32,917 bases of DNA from Clostridia bacterium. Its GTDB lineage: Bacteria; Bacillota; Clostridia; TANB77; CAG-508. This document shows positions 8,446 to 18,338 of the stretch, piece after piece (positions within the stretch are counted from its first letter, which is position 1; each line of letters opens with the position of its first letter). The stretch is taken from positions 1 to 32,917 of the forward strand of contig JAGHJM010000043.1 in assembly GCA_017886645.1 (NCBI GenBank). Direction: 5' to 3'. The translations under genes were made by a program, and so were the position numbers. The notes under the pieces are model-generated. The model worked only from the letters and a program-made list of their open reading frames with translations, ran no database searches and was not told the DNA's origin.

Positions 8446-8919
8446 ATGGATATTACTTTAGATGTAGAAGATTATAAATTAAATATTAGATCTGCTGCTG
8501 TTATAATACATAATAATAAATTGTTAGTTCATAAAAATATTAATTCAGACCATTATTCCTTAATAGGTGGAAGAGTAGAAATTGGTGAGGATTCAGAACA
8601 TACAGTAAAAAGAGAAATAAAAGAAGAAATTGGAAAAGATGTAGATATTACTGGTTATATAGCAACAATCGAAAATTTTTTTGAAATGAAAGGAAAAAAA
8701 TATCACGAAATATTATTTATACATAAAGCAGAATTTAATAACGATAAAGATAAATTAATTCAAGAAACACTTAAAAATGTAGAAGGAAAAGACTATTTGC
8801 GTTATGAATGGTTGAACTTAAATAATATACAAGATTATCCTTTAAGACCATGTGAAGTAAAAAAAGTATTAGAGGAGAAAATATTTCCCGTACATAAAAT
8901 TAATAAAGAAATAAAATAA
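8446..8919 (+). CDS. NUDIX hydrolase
   Basis: GGRVEIGEDSEHTVKREIKEEIG Nudix box. Confidence 0.95.
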   Translation: MDITLDVEDYKLNIRSAAVIIHNNKLLVHKNINSDHYSLIGGRVEIGEDSEHTVKREIKEEIGKDVDITGYIATIENFFEMKGKKYHEILFIHKAEFNNDKDKLIQETLKNVEGKDYLRYEWLNLNNIQDYPLRPCEVKKVLEEKIFPVHKINKEIK

Positions 8920-8935
8920 AAAAGGAGAAAAATAT

Positions 8936-9298
8936 ATGAAATATTTATTTATTGAATATCCAAAATGCTCAACATGTAAAAAAGCTAAAAAATGGTTAGA
9001 AGAAAATAATATAGAGTTTGAAGATAGACATATTATTGAAAATACTCCAACAGAAGAAGAATTAGAAAAATGGATAAATTTAAGTCAAAAAGAAATTAGA
9101 AATTGGTTTAATACTAGTGGATTAAAATACAAAGAATTAAATTTAAAAGAAAAATTGCCTAATTTAACAGAAAAAGAAAAAATTTCATTATTAGCAAGTA
9201 ATGGAATGTTAATTAAAAGACCAATACTTGTTAATAATGAAAAGGTATTAATAGGTTTTAAAGAAAAAGAATGGATAGAAAACTTAATTAATAAATAA
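8936..9298 (+). CDS. ArsC/Spx-like family protein (arsenate reductase-related)
   Basis: YPKCSTCKKAKKWLEENNIEFEDRHI...FNTSGLKYKELNLK...MLIKRPILVNNEKVLIGFKEKEW. Confidence 0.92.
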   Translation: MKYLFIEYPKCSTCKKAKKWLEENNIEFEDRHIIENTPTEEELEKWINLSQKEIRNWFNTSGLKYKELNLKEKLPNLTEKEKISLLASNGMLIKRPILVNNEKVLIGFKEKEWIENLINK

Positions 9299-9758
9299 TT
9301 CCATTATCTTTTGAATATTTTTCAAATACTTCTATACAATTATCCCTGTCTATTTGATGTAAATTTATAACATTAGAGGTATTTCCCTTTAAATATTCAT
9401 AAATAAAATCATCTCTAAAACCTATATTAGCAGCATCTTGACGACTGCATGCATAATATACTTCTTTAATGTTAGCCCATATTATAGCAGATAAGCACAT
9501 TGGGCAAGGCTCACAGGATGTATATAAAATATAGTCTGATAAATTGTAAGTATTAAGTTTTTCACAAGCACGGCGAATTGCAACAATTTCTGCATGTGCT
9601 GTTGGATCGTTATTTTTTAAAACTTTATTATTTCCAATAGATATAATATTTTTATTTTTATCTAGTATAACAGCACCAAATGGACCGCCTTCATTTAAAA
9701 GCATTCCATTAAGTGCTTCTTTTTTTGCTATATTCATAAATTCATTCATATAAAACAT
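9288..9758 (-). CDS. Nucleoside deaminase, guanine deaminase-like
   Basis: GGPFGAVILDKN...DPTAHAEIVAIRRAC...LYTSCEPCPMCLSAIIWANI zinc deaminase motifs. Confidence 0.94.
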   Translation of the reverse strand: MFYMNEFMNIAKKEALNGMLLNEGGPFGAVILDKNKNIISIGNNKVLKNNDPTAHAEIVAIRRACEKLNTYNLSDYILYTSCEPCPMCLSAIIWANIKEVYYACSRQDAANIGFRDDFIYEYLKGNTSNVINLHQIDRDNCIEVFEKYSKDNGIIY

Positions 9759-9770
9759 TCCTTTCTTGTA

Positions 9771-10271
9771 TTAAAAACTATAGTTTAATAAGTTAATAAA
9801 CATGTCAAAATATATTTCTATGCTATATGCTAATTTATTATTTTTTAACATTAATTTTAAATCATCTACAGAGAACCATTGTACTTCAGAAACTTCCTCT
9901 TTTTGAAGCACCAAATTATTAATTTCAATGTCCATTTTTGCAAGCCAAACATCTACAAAATCATATTTCCTTTTAAAAGATAGTATTAATTCAATGTTTT
10001 CTTCAGGTATTGTTATACCAAGTTCTTCTTTACATTCTCTTAATGCACCTTGTAAAGGAGTTTCATTTGTATCAACTCCACCTCCAGTTTGTGACCACAT
10101 ATTTGGAAAAGTTTTTTTATTTGGAGATCTTTTTTGCATTAAAAATTTTCCTTCACTATTCATAATCCAAGTATGTGCACTTTGTCTAAATTCTCCAACT
10201 ATCTTTTCGGAACGGTCAGATGTTTTTCTTAAAAATTGTCTTTTGTTATCTAACTTATCTACAATTTCCAT
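9771..10271 (-). CDS. NUDIX hydrolase (IPP-isomerase-like subgroup)
   Basis: FRQSAHTWIMNSEGKFLMQKRSPNKKTFPNMWSQTGGGVDTNETPLQGALRECKEELG. Confidence 0.93.
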   Translation of the reverse strand: MEIVDKLDNKRQFLRKTSDRSEKIVGEFRQSAHTWIMNSEGKFLMQKRSPNKKTFPNMWSQTGGGVDTNETPLQGALRECKEELGITIPEENIELILSFKRKYDFVDVWLAKMDIEINNLVLQKEEVSEVQWFSVDDLKLMLKNNKLAYSIEIYFDMFINLLNYSF

Positions 10272-10410
10272 AAAATACTCCCATAAATTAATTTATTAGA
10301 TAATATCATAGATTAATGAAAAAAGGTATAGATAAAATAAAAATGAAATTGTAAATACAAAAAGTATATGTTATACTTTGATATAAAATAAGTACAAGAA
10401 GAGTGATAAC

Positions 10411-10983
10411 ATGGAAGATAAATTATATAAATTATTTGATGAATGTGTAAGTGAACTTAACAAAATAGGAATAAATTTAGAAAACAATAAAGTTGGAAAC
10501 ATAGATATAAAATTATCAAAAAGATCGACCAAAAGATACGGATGTTGCAAGCAAGAAGAGCCTGATAAGAATTATAAAATAATAGAAAAAAGAGGTTATA
10601 GAAGAATAATAAAATACGAAAAATTTAATAAGCATCATATAGAAATAAGCAATTGGGTAATGCAACTTAATGACGAAATAATAAAAAATACAATTATGCA
10701 TGAAATTATTCATTGTTTTCCATATTGTAATAACCATGGCACAAACTTTAAAAAATATGCAACATACATTAATGAAAAGTTAGGATACAATATTACAAGA
10801 ACAGGAAATGTAAAAGAAGATTATGAAAAAAGTAATATAGAATTTAAAAGTAAAGAATTAGAATATAAGTACAAAATTATTTGTACAAAATGCGGTCAGG
10901 AAATTTATAGAAAAAGATTTAATTCAAAACTTATAAAAAGATATAGATGTGGAAAATGTGGAGGAAAACTAGAACTTGTCTAA
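10411..10983 (+). CDS. SprT-like zinc-metalloprotease-domain protein
   Basis: NTIMHEIIHCFPYCNNHGTNFKKYATYIN; C-terminal CxxC...CxxC zinc ribbon. Confidence 0.88.
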   Translation: MEDKLYKLFDECVSELNKIGINLENNKVGNIDIKLSKRSTKRYGCCKQEEPDKNYKIIEKRGYRRIIKYEKFNKHHIEISNWVMQLNDEIIKNTIMHEIIHCFPYCNNHGTNFKKYATYINEKLGYNITRTGNVKEDYEKSNIEFKSKELEYKYKIICTKCGQEIYRKRFNSKLIKRYRCGKCGGKLELV

Positions 10984-10996
10984 TTAGGAGGAAAAA

Positions 10997-12691
10997 ATGA
11001 AAGAAAAAATAAAAAGCAATTTAAACATTATTATTTTTACTATAGTAGTATTTATAATAAGCCTAATAATGATATTTTATATGTCTCAAAAAGAAGGATT
11101 TCATGAAGATGAAATGTTTACATATGGTTCTTCAAACTGTACATATGACAATTTATTTCAGGCACATGGAAAGCAAGATACAACTAATAAAATAGTTTAT
11201 AACTATATTTGGGTTGAAGGAGATTTAGGAAAAACTATAGAAAATGCTATATATTATCTTACACATCAAGATGAATATGATAAACTATTTGCAGAAATAT
11301 CATCTACAGAACATCCTGTATGGAAAACAAAAGAAGAAGCTAAAGATTATTTAACTGTAGCAGAAAATGAAAGATTTAGTTATGGTAATGTATATTATAA
11401 CCAAGCAAGAGATATACATCCACCTCTATATTGTTTATTAAATCATACAGTATGTTCATTTTTTCCTGATACATTTTCTAAATATTTTTTCTTCAGTATA
11501 TCACTAGTATTTTTTATAGCAACATGTTTTATGATTAGAAATATAATGAAACTTTTAGGAAAAGATAATTTATCAATATTAACAGTAATACTATTTGGAC
11601 TTAGTATGGGTGGAATATCAACTGTTATATATGCCAGAATGTATATGTTACTTGCATTTTTTATTACATATTATTTATATTTAACATTAAAAATATATAA
11701 AAACGATTTCAAAATGGATAGAAAAACTAAAGTCGAAATGGTAATTGCTACTGTTTTAGGCTTTTTATCACAATACTATTTCTGCATTTTTGCAGTAGGA
11801 TGTTTTGTGGTAATGGTAATATGTATGATAAAAAACAAAAAGAAAAAAGAATTAATATCATATATTTTAAACCATGTTTTAAGTGCAATAATAGGACTAA
11901 TAATATATCCAATTGCAATATACCATATTTTCTTTTCGTATAGAGGTGTTGGTGGAGCAACAGCTCTACAAGGAAGCTATTTAGCAAATTTATGGTCTTT
12001 TATACAATTATTATTTAAAGCATATAGCATGCCGATAATAGTAGGGATTATAGCACTTATAGGACTTCTAGCTTGGTTTATATATAAAATGATTAAAAAC
12101 AAGAATAAGGGATATTTATTACTTATTTTAGTTCCCATATTGTTAACTGTATTAGTTGTTGCAAAAATTTCGCCATTTAAAGAATTAAGATATTTATATG
12201 GAATATTACCAGTTTTATCAGTAGGAATAATGTTAGGACTTTCAAGCTTTTCAAATAAAGTAGTAAAAAATGAAAAAATTGTACTTGTAGTTTTAAGTGT
12301 TATTATAGCAATTGTATCAATATATGGGTTAATAACAAAAGAACCAGAGCATATGTATAGGGGGTATAGTAATCACATTGAAATTGCTAACCAATACAGT
12401 CATGACCCATTTGTATATATAGGACAAGGGTGGTTTAATCACATACAAAGTATGCCAGAATTTATGATATATGATAAATCACTTATTTTACAAGATACAC
12501 AATTAGAATATTTAAAGGATAATGAAGAACTAGAAAATACAAATGAATTTATATTATGTATAAAAAGCTATATTGGAGAAAGAGAAGAAAAAATGAATCA
12601 GGTATTAGAATATACTGGATATACAAATTATGAACAACTATATGAGGATTATGGGGAAACAGACTGCGTAATATTTAAATTTACTAAATAA
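10997..12691 (+). CDS. Multi-TM GT-C-like glycosyltransferase (GT39/ArnT-like)
   Basis: GFHEDEMFTYGSSN acidic first loop, QARDIHPPLYCLLNH motif, about 10 TM segments. Confidence 0.72.
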   Translation: MKEKIKSNLNIIIFTIVVFIISLIMIFYMSQKEGFHEDEMFTYGSSNCTYDNLFQAHGKQDTTNKIVYNYIWVEGDLGKTIENAIYYLTHQDEYDKLFAEISSTEHPVWKTKEEAKDYLTVAENERFSYGNVYYNQARDIHPPLYCLLNHTVCSFFPDTFSKYFFFSISLVFFIATCFMIRNIMKLLGKDNLSILTVILFGLSMGGISTVIYARMYMLLAFFITYYLYLTLKIYKNDFKMDRKTKVEMVIATVLGFLSQYYFCIFAVGCFVVMVICMIKNKKKKELISYILNHVLSAIIGLIIYPIAIYHIFFSYRGVGGATALQGSYLANLWSFIQLLFKAYSMPIIVGIIALIGLLAWFIYKMIKNKNKGYLLLILVPILLTVLVVAKISPFKELRYLYGILPVLSVGIMLGLSSFSNKVVKNEKIVLVVLSVIIAIVSIYGLITKEPEHMYRGYSNHIEIANQYSHDPFVYIGQGWFNHIQSMPEFMIYDKSLILQDTQLEYLKDNEELENTNEFILCIKSYIGEREEKMNQVLEYTGYTNYEQLYEDYGETDCVIFKFTK

Positions 12692-12796
12692 AAAACTGCC
12701 CAAAAAGTAGAATACACGCCATTTATTAGACACAATAAAAAAAGACTATTGTGTAAAAGATTAAATGGAGGTGTATTTTACTTTTTGGCAGTTTTT
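12691..12796. repeat. 106-bp imperfect inverted repeat (MITE-like hairpin)
   Basis: Left arm AAAAACTGCCCAAAAAGTAGAATACACGCCATTTATTAGACACAATA (12691-12737); right arm (12747-12796) reverse complement AAAAACTGCCAAAAAGTAAAATACACCTCCATTTAATCTTTTACACAATA; 9-nt loop. Confidence 0.88.
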
Positions 12797-12981
12797 AGTT
12801 TTAAAAAGAAATTGTATTCATTAATGAAGATGAAAAATGTCGAAAAAGAAAGATGAAAAGCAATTGAAACTATAAGTAATACATAGTATAATTATAAAAT
12901 AATTTTATTCTATAAATTTATTTCAAAAAATTTTTCCAATATTATACCAAAATAAAAAATTAATATTAAGAAGGTGAAATA

Positions 12982-13821
12982 ATCAAGATTTTAAAAAAAG
13001 ACGATATATTATATCCTCAAAGGCTAAAAAGTATAAAAATGTCTCCAGAAAAATTATATGTTCAAGGAAATATACACTTATTATCTAAAAATAGTATAGC
13101 AATTGTAGGGTCAAGAAACTGTACACAATATGGTATAAAATATGCAGAAAAGTTTGCAAAAGACTTATCTAAAAATAATATATGTATAATTAGCGGATTG
13201 GCAAAAGGAGTAGATACTATTTCACATATTTCCGCTTTAGCGGAAAGAGGAAAAACAATTGCTGTTATCGGTACAGGATTTAACAATATTTATCCAGAAG
13301 AAAACAAAGATTTATATAAAAAAATATTAGAAAACGATGGATGTATAGTTAGTGAGTTTGAGCCAGAAGAAAAAGTAGACATTTCTAAAATTCCAAGAAG
13401 AAACAGAATAATAAGTGGTTTAGCAATTGGAGTATTATTAATAGAAGCAAGGTACAGAAGTGGAAGTAATATAACAGCAAGATTTGCTATAGAACAAAAT
13501 AAAGAATTATTTTGCATACCACATAATTTAGAAACTAAAACAGGATATGGACCAAATTATTTTATAAAAATGGGAGCTAAATTAGTAACACAAGCAAAGG
13601 ATATTCTTCAAGAATTTGAACTACTAGAAGAAAATAAAATAGCTATAGATTCACAATATGAAGAAATTTATAAATATATTAGTGCTGTACCAATTACAGC
13701 AAACGAAATTAGTATAAAAACAAATAAAAATATTTCTGATATAAATGAGGCATTATTTATGTTAGAAATGGATGGAATAATAAAATGTATTCCAGGAAAT
13801 AAGTACATAATTTCAGAATAA
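12982..13821 (+). CDS. dprA: DNA-processing protein DprA (N-terminus extended to a probable ATC/ATA start)
   Basis: IAIVGSRNCTQYGIKYAEKFAKDLSKNNICIISGLAKGVDTISH...GCIVSEFEP...RNRIISGLAIGVLLIEARYRSGSNITARFA. In-frame upstream residues KILKKDDILYPQRLKSIK fit the start of DprA; GAAGG 7 nt before ATC 12982; the tracked ATG 13039 lacks a good RBS. Confidence 0.92.
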   Translation: MKILKKDDILYPQRLKSIKMSPEKLYVQGNIHLLSKNSIAIVGSRNCTQYGIKYAEKFAKDLSKNNICIISGLAKGVDTISHISALAERGKTIAVIGTGFNNIYPEENKDLYKKILENDGCIVSEFEPEEKVDISKIPRRNRIISGLAIGVLLIEARYRSGSNITARFAIEQNKELFCIPHNLETKTGYGPNYFIKMGAKLVTQAKDILQEFELLEENKIAIDSQYEEIYKYISAVPITANEISIKTNKNISDINEALFMLEMDGIIKCIPGNKYIISE

Positions 13822-13834
13822 GTAGGAAGGTTAT

Positions 13835-15370
13835 ATGTTATCAATTATAAAAACAATGTCATTACAAGGACTAGATGGATATCTTATAGATGTACAAGTT
13901 GATGTTACAGGCGGGATTCCCAACTGGGACATAGTTGGTCTTCCAGATACAAGTATAAGGGAGGCAAAAGAAAGAGTAAGAGCTGCTATAAAAAATTCAG
14001 GATTTGAGCTTCAAAGTAGAAAAATATTGGTTAATTTAGCTCCAGCAAGTACAAAAAAAGAAGGATCTTTATTTGATTTGCCAATAGCAATTGGTATATT
14101 GTGTAGTATAGAAAAAATAAAAAAAGAAAATTTAGAAAAAACGGTTTTCATAGGAGAGCTGTCTTTAGATGGAAGAATAAATTCTGTTAGAGGAATTTTA
14201 CCAATATGCATAGAATGCAAGAAAATAGGTGTAAAAAGATTAATTATCCCTAGCGTTAATTCATTAGAAGCAAGTATTGTAAATGGAATAGAAATAATAG
14301 GTGTAAATACATTAAAACAAGTAGTAAATTTTTTAAATAATGAAGAAAAAATATTACCTTCGAAAACAGATTGGACAGATGTTATAAAAAATATAAACAA
14401 GTTGTCATTAGATTTTTCGGATGTAAGAGGACAAGAAGAAGCAAAAAGAGCAATTGAAATTGCAGCAGCAGGAGGACATAATATACTTCTTATTGGTAGT
14501 CCTGGCAGTGGAAAAACTATGTTAGCAAAAAGAATTTCAACAATTTTACCAGATTTAAGTTTTGAAGAAGCTTTAGAAGTAACAAAAATACATAGTATAG
14601 CAGGAACTTTGCCTAAAAATTTACCTATAATTACAAATAGACCATTTAGAGCACCACACCATACAATATCTCCAATATCTTTAGTAGGAGGTGGCAGAAT
14701 TCCAAAACCAGGGGAAGTAAGCCTAGCACATTATGGGGTACTGTTTTTGGATGAATTATTAGAATTTAATAGAAATACATTAGAGGTATTAAGGGGACCA
14801 CTGGAAGATGGAATAGTAAATGTAAGCAGAGCTAATGCAAGCCTAACATATCCATGTAACTTTATGTTTGTGGCATCAATGAATCCGTGTCCTTGCGGAT
14901 ATTATGGGGCAAAAGATAAAGAATGCACATGTACACCTCAAGCAATTACAAAATATATGGGGAAAATTAGTGGACCTTTATTAGATAGAATAGATATACA
15001 AATAGAAATAAGCCAAGTGAAGTATGAAAAATTAGATAATATGCAAAAAAACGAAACATCTCAAATTATAAAAGAAAGAGTAAATAAAGCAAGAAAAATC
15101 CAAATAAAAAGATATAAAAACGAAAAAATATATTCAAATTCAGAATTAACTCCTAAACTAATAGAAAAATATTGCAAGTTAAATAATGCAAGTAAAGAAA
15201 TATTAAAAAATGCATTTGAAAGATTAGGATTAAGTGCAAGAGCTTATGGAAGAATATTAAAAGTTGCTAGAACAATTGCAGATTTACAAGATTGCATTAA
15301 TATAGAAAAAAGACATATTGCTGAGGCTATTCAATACAGAAGTTTAGACAAAAAATATTGGAAAAACTAA
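13835..15370 (+). CDS. YifB/ComM family Mg-chelatase-like AAA+ ATPase
   Basis: DVTGGIPNWDIVGLPDTSIREAKERVRAAIKNSG...LLIGSPGSGKTMLAKR...RPFRAPHHTIS...NPCPCGYYG. Confidence 0.97.
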   Translation: MLSIIKTMSLQGLDGYLIDVQVDVTGGIPNWDIVGLPDTSIREAKERVRAAIKNSGFELQSRKILVNLAPASTKKEGSLFDLPIAIGILCSIEKIKKENLEKTVFIGELSLDGRINSVRGILPICIECKKIGVKRLIIPSVNSLEASIVNGIEIIGVNTLKQVVNFLNNEEKILPSKTDWTDVIKNINKLSLDFSDVRGQEEAKRAIEIAAAGGHNILLIGSPGSGKTMLAKRISTILPDLSFEEALEVTKIHSIAGTLPKNLPIITNRPFRAPHHTISPISLVGGGRIPKPGEVSLAHYGVLFLDELLEFNRNTLEVLRGPLEDGIVNVSRANASLTYPCNFMFVASMNPCPCGYYGAKDKECTCTPQAITKYMGKISGPLLDRIDIQIEISQVKYEKLDNMQKNETSQIIKERVNKARKIQIKRYKNEKIYSNSELTPKLIEKYCKLNNASKEILKNAFERLGLSARAYGRILKVARTIADLQDCINIEKRHIAEAIQYRSLDKKYWKN

Positions 15371-15379
15371 GGAGAATAA

Positions 15380-15733
15380 ATGTATATAAAACATATTTTA
15401 GGAAAATTAGGAGAAGACCTTGTAGAGAAATATTTAATAGACAAAAACTATAAAATAATAGAAAGAAACTTTAGAGGAAGTAAAGGAGAAATAGATATAA
15501 TTGCAAAAGATAAGGATGAATATATATTTATAGAAGTAAAAACTAGAAGTAGTGTTATATGTGGAAGACCTAGTGAAGCGGTAAACAAGCTAAAGAAAAA
15601 ACACTTAATTCAAACCATAAAATACTATCTGTATCTAAATAAATTAGAAGATAAAAACATAAGAATAGATGTTATAGAAGTATATATATCAAAAAATAAT
15701 GTATGGATAAATCACATAAAACAAATAATATAA
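15380..15733 (+). CDS. YraN family protein (UPF0102, endonuclease-like)
   Basis: LGKLGEDLVEKYLIDKNYKIIERNFRGSKGEIDIIAKDKDEYIFIEVKTRSS. Confidence 0.95.
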   Translation: MYIKHILGKLGEDLVEKYLIDKNYKIIERNFRGSKGEIDIIAKDKDEYIFIEVKTRSSVICGRPSEAVNKLKKKHLIQTIKYYLYLNKLEDKNIRIDVIEVYISKNNVWINHIKQII

Positions 15734-15787
15734 TTGAAATTATTAACAAATTTATATATAATTAGCTAAAGTTAAGGAGAGAAGAAT

Positions 15788-16534
15788 ATGAAAGCTTTAG
15801 TTACAGGGGCTTCTTCTGGAATAGGAAGAGATATTGCCAAAGAACTTAGTAAAAAAGGTTATGAGCTAATACTAGTTGCAAGAAATAAAGAGAAGTTAGA
15901 GGAAACACAGAAAGAATTAGTAACAAATTCTAAAATTATTTGTATGGATTTAAGCAATAATGAAAGCTGTATAAAACTAAAAGAACTCACTGGAGATGTA
16001 GATGTATTGATAAACAATGCTGGATTTGGAGATTTTGGTAGCTTTGAAGAAACAGATTTAAACAAAGAGTTAGACATGATAAAAACCAATATAATGGCAA
16101 TGCATATTTTAACAAAAATATATCTAAAAGATATGAAAAAGAAAGATAAAGGCTATATTTTAAATGTAGCTTCAATTGCAGGTTTTTTGCCAGGACCATT
16201 AATGAGTACTTATTATGCTACAAAGGCATATGTTGTAAGTTTAACTGAAGGGATTAGCGAAGAATTAAGAAGAAGTAAGTCAAATGTAAAAATAAGTATA
16301 TTATGCCCAGGACCAGTAAAGACAAATTTTAACAATGTTGCAAATGTGAAATTTAGTATACCATCACAATCAAGTGAATATGTTGCAAAAAAGGCAGTAG
16401 AATGTATGTTAAAAAATAAGCTAATTATTATTCCAGGAGTTAAAATAAAAATGGTAAAATTCTTTAGTAAAATTATACCAGATAAAATACTTGCTTTCTT
16501 TTCGTATAATATGCAACATAGAAAATATGGGTAA
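15788..16534 (+). CDS. SDR family oxidoreductase
   Basis: ALVTGASSGIGRDIAKELSKKGYELILVAR; YYATKAYV catalytic motif. Confidence 0.96.
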   Translation: MKALVTGASSGIGRDIAKELSKKGYELILVARNKEKLEETQKELVTNSKIICMDLSNNESCIKLKELTGDVDVLINNAGFGDFGSFEETDLNKELDMIKTNIMAMHILTKIYLKDMKKKDKGYILNVASIAGFLPGPLMSTYYATKAYVVSLTEGISEELRRSKSNVKISILCPGPVKTNFNNVANVKFSIPSQSSEYVAKKAVECMLKNKLIIIPGVKIKMVKFFSKIIPDKILAFFSYNMQHRKYG

Positions 16535-16556
16535 AATAGAATTAAATTTATAAAAA

Positions 16557-16592
16557 GCTCTTTTCATAAAATATTATGGAAAGAGTTTTTTT
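16557..16592 (+). terminator. Intrinsic terminator
   Basis: CTCTTTTC...GGAAAGAG stem followed by TTTTTTT. Confidence 0.8.
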
Positions 16593-16797
16593 GATTGTTG
16601 AAAATAAAGTTATTGTTTAGTCTCACAAAAAATTGTAATAAACATAAAATATACTAAGAGATTTTATATAAGGCAATAATTGTAAATACTTTGACAACAA
16701 TAAATCTAAAAAAATTTAAATATAAAAATATAGTAATTAGTACAACAAATTATTGTTTGTTTTTTAGCTTATGCCTTTAGAAGGGAATGGTAAAATA

Positions 16798-17541
16798 ATG
16801 AAAAAGATATTAGAACTTAATAATATAGGCAAAAAATATCAGGCTAAAAATGGAGAAATAGAGGCATTAAAAAATATAAACTTAAAAGTAAATGAAGGAG
16901 AATTTATTAGCATAATAGGACCAAGTGGGTGTGGAAAATCTACCCTTTTGTCAATAATAGCAGGATTGGAAAAACAATCATCAGGAGAACTATATATAGA
17001 TGGGGAGATAGGATATATGTTGCAAACAGATAGCCTTCTTCCATGGAGAACTATTTATAAAAATGTATTGTTTGGATTAGAAATACGAAAAAGCAAGACT
17101 GAAGAAAATGAAGAATATGTAAAAGAACTTCTAAGAAAGTATGATTTATATGATTTTAAAGACAAATATCCTAGCCAACTGTCAGGAGGTATGAGACAAA
17201 GAGCAGCATTAATAAGAACTTTAGCTATAAAACCTCGAATATTATTATTAGATGAAGCTTTTTCTGCACTAGATTATCAAACTAGAATAATGGTAACAAA
17301 TGATATTTTTAAAATTTTGAAAAATGAAAATATTACATCTGTTATGGTAACACATGATATTTCAGAAGCAATAAGTATGTCTGACAGAGTTGTCGTGCTA
17401 ACCAATAGACCAGGTACTGTTAAAAATATTCACAATATAGACTTTGAAATGGAAAATAGAAATCCTATAAACTGTAGAGAAAGTCCTAAATTTAGTAAAT
17501 ATTTTGATACTATTTGGAAGGAGCTTGATGTATATGCATGA
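16798..17541 (+). CDS. ABC transporter ATP-binding protein (SsuB/TauB-like)
   Basis: Walker A GPSGCGKST, signature LSGGMRQRAAL, DEAFSALD; AGAAGGGA RBS before ATG 16798 (tracked start 16771 lies upstream of this RBS). Confidence 0.93.
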   Translation: MKKILELNNIGKKYQAKNGEIEALKNINLKVNEGEFISIIGPSGCGKSTLLSIIAGLEKQSSGELYIDGEIGYMLQTDSLLPWRTIYKNVLFGLEIRKSKTEENEEYVKELLRKYDLYDFKDKYPSQLSGGMRQRAALIRTLAIKPRILLLDEAFSALDYQTRIMVTNDIFKILKNENITSVMVTHDISEAISMSDRVVVLTNRPGTVKNIHNIDFEMENRNPINCRESPKFSKYFDTIWKELDVYA

Positions 17542-18334
17542 GAATAACATATCAGAAGAAAGAAAAAAGTACTTAAGAAAAATTAAAAAAAATAAGATAC
17601 TAATCATAATTGTTAGACTGCTTATTGTTATAGTATTTATATTAGGTTGGGAAATTCTTGCAAATATAGGAGTAATAGATAGTTTTATTGCAAGTAGCCC
17701 ATCTAGAATATGGGATACATTTATTAACTTATCATCTACTAATCTTATGGAACATGTTGGAGTAACCTGCTTAGAAACTATTATAGGTTTTACTTTAGGT
17801 ACTGCTTTAGGAATAATTATTGCAATTATTCTTTGGTGGTCAAAATTTTTGTCTAATGTATTAGAACCATTTTTGGTAGTTTTAAATAGTTTACCAAAAG
17901 TAGCTTTAGGACCAGTAATTATTATATGGGTTGGAGCTGGAATGCCGGCAATTATAGTAATGGCACTTGCAATATCGCTTATTGTAACAATAATGGAAAT
18001 ATTAAATGGATTTTTAGAAACAGATAAAGAAAAAATTAAAATGGCACAAACATTTAATGCAAATAAACAACAAATACTTACTAAAATAATTATACCAGCT
18101 AATATTCCAACATTTTTTAATTCTTTAAAAGTAAATATAGGTTTATCACTAGTAGGAGTGATAACTGGAGAGTTTTTAGTTTCAAAAGCAGGGCTAGGAT
18201 ATTTAATTGTTTATGGAGGGCAAGTATTTCAATTAGATTTAGTTATGACAGGAGTTATAATACTTGCAATAGTGGCAGCAATTATGTACCAAGCGGTAGT
18301 AATTACCGAGAAAATAATTGTAAAAAGGGGTTGA
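17504..18334 (+). CDS. ABC transporter permease (SsuC-like)
   Basis: BPD-transport-like permease, SLPKVALGPVIIIWVGAG; overlaps upstream gene. Start probably at the internal ATG near 17531. Confidence 0.9.
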   Translation: MILFGRSLMYMHENNISEERKKYLRKIKKNKILIIIVRLLIVIVFILGWEILANIGVIDSFIASSPSRIWDTFINLSSTNLMEHVGVTCLETIIGFTLGTALGIIIAIILWWSKFLSNVLEPFLVVLNSLPKVALGPVIIIWVGAGMPAIIVMALAISLIVTIMEILNGFLETDKEKIKMAQTFNANKQQILTKIIIPANIPTFFNSLKVNIGLSLVGVITGEFLVSKAGLGYLIVYGGQVFQLDLVMTGVIILAIVAAIMYQAVVITEKIIVKRG

Positions 18335-18338
18335 TTTC

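Noticed and set aside
9288-9298. 11-bp tail-to-tail overlap of ArsC-like and deaminase genes
   Set aside because: Convergent stop-codon overlaps are common in compact genomes; no further signal.
16540-16797. Possible TPP or other riboswitch upstream of the SsuABC/Thi5-like ABC operon
   Set aside because: No recognisable thi-box (CTGAGA) or other conserved riboswitch core; only a terminator and AT-rich promoter-like sequence visible.
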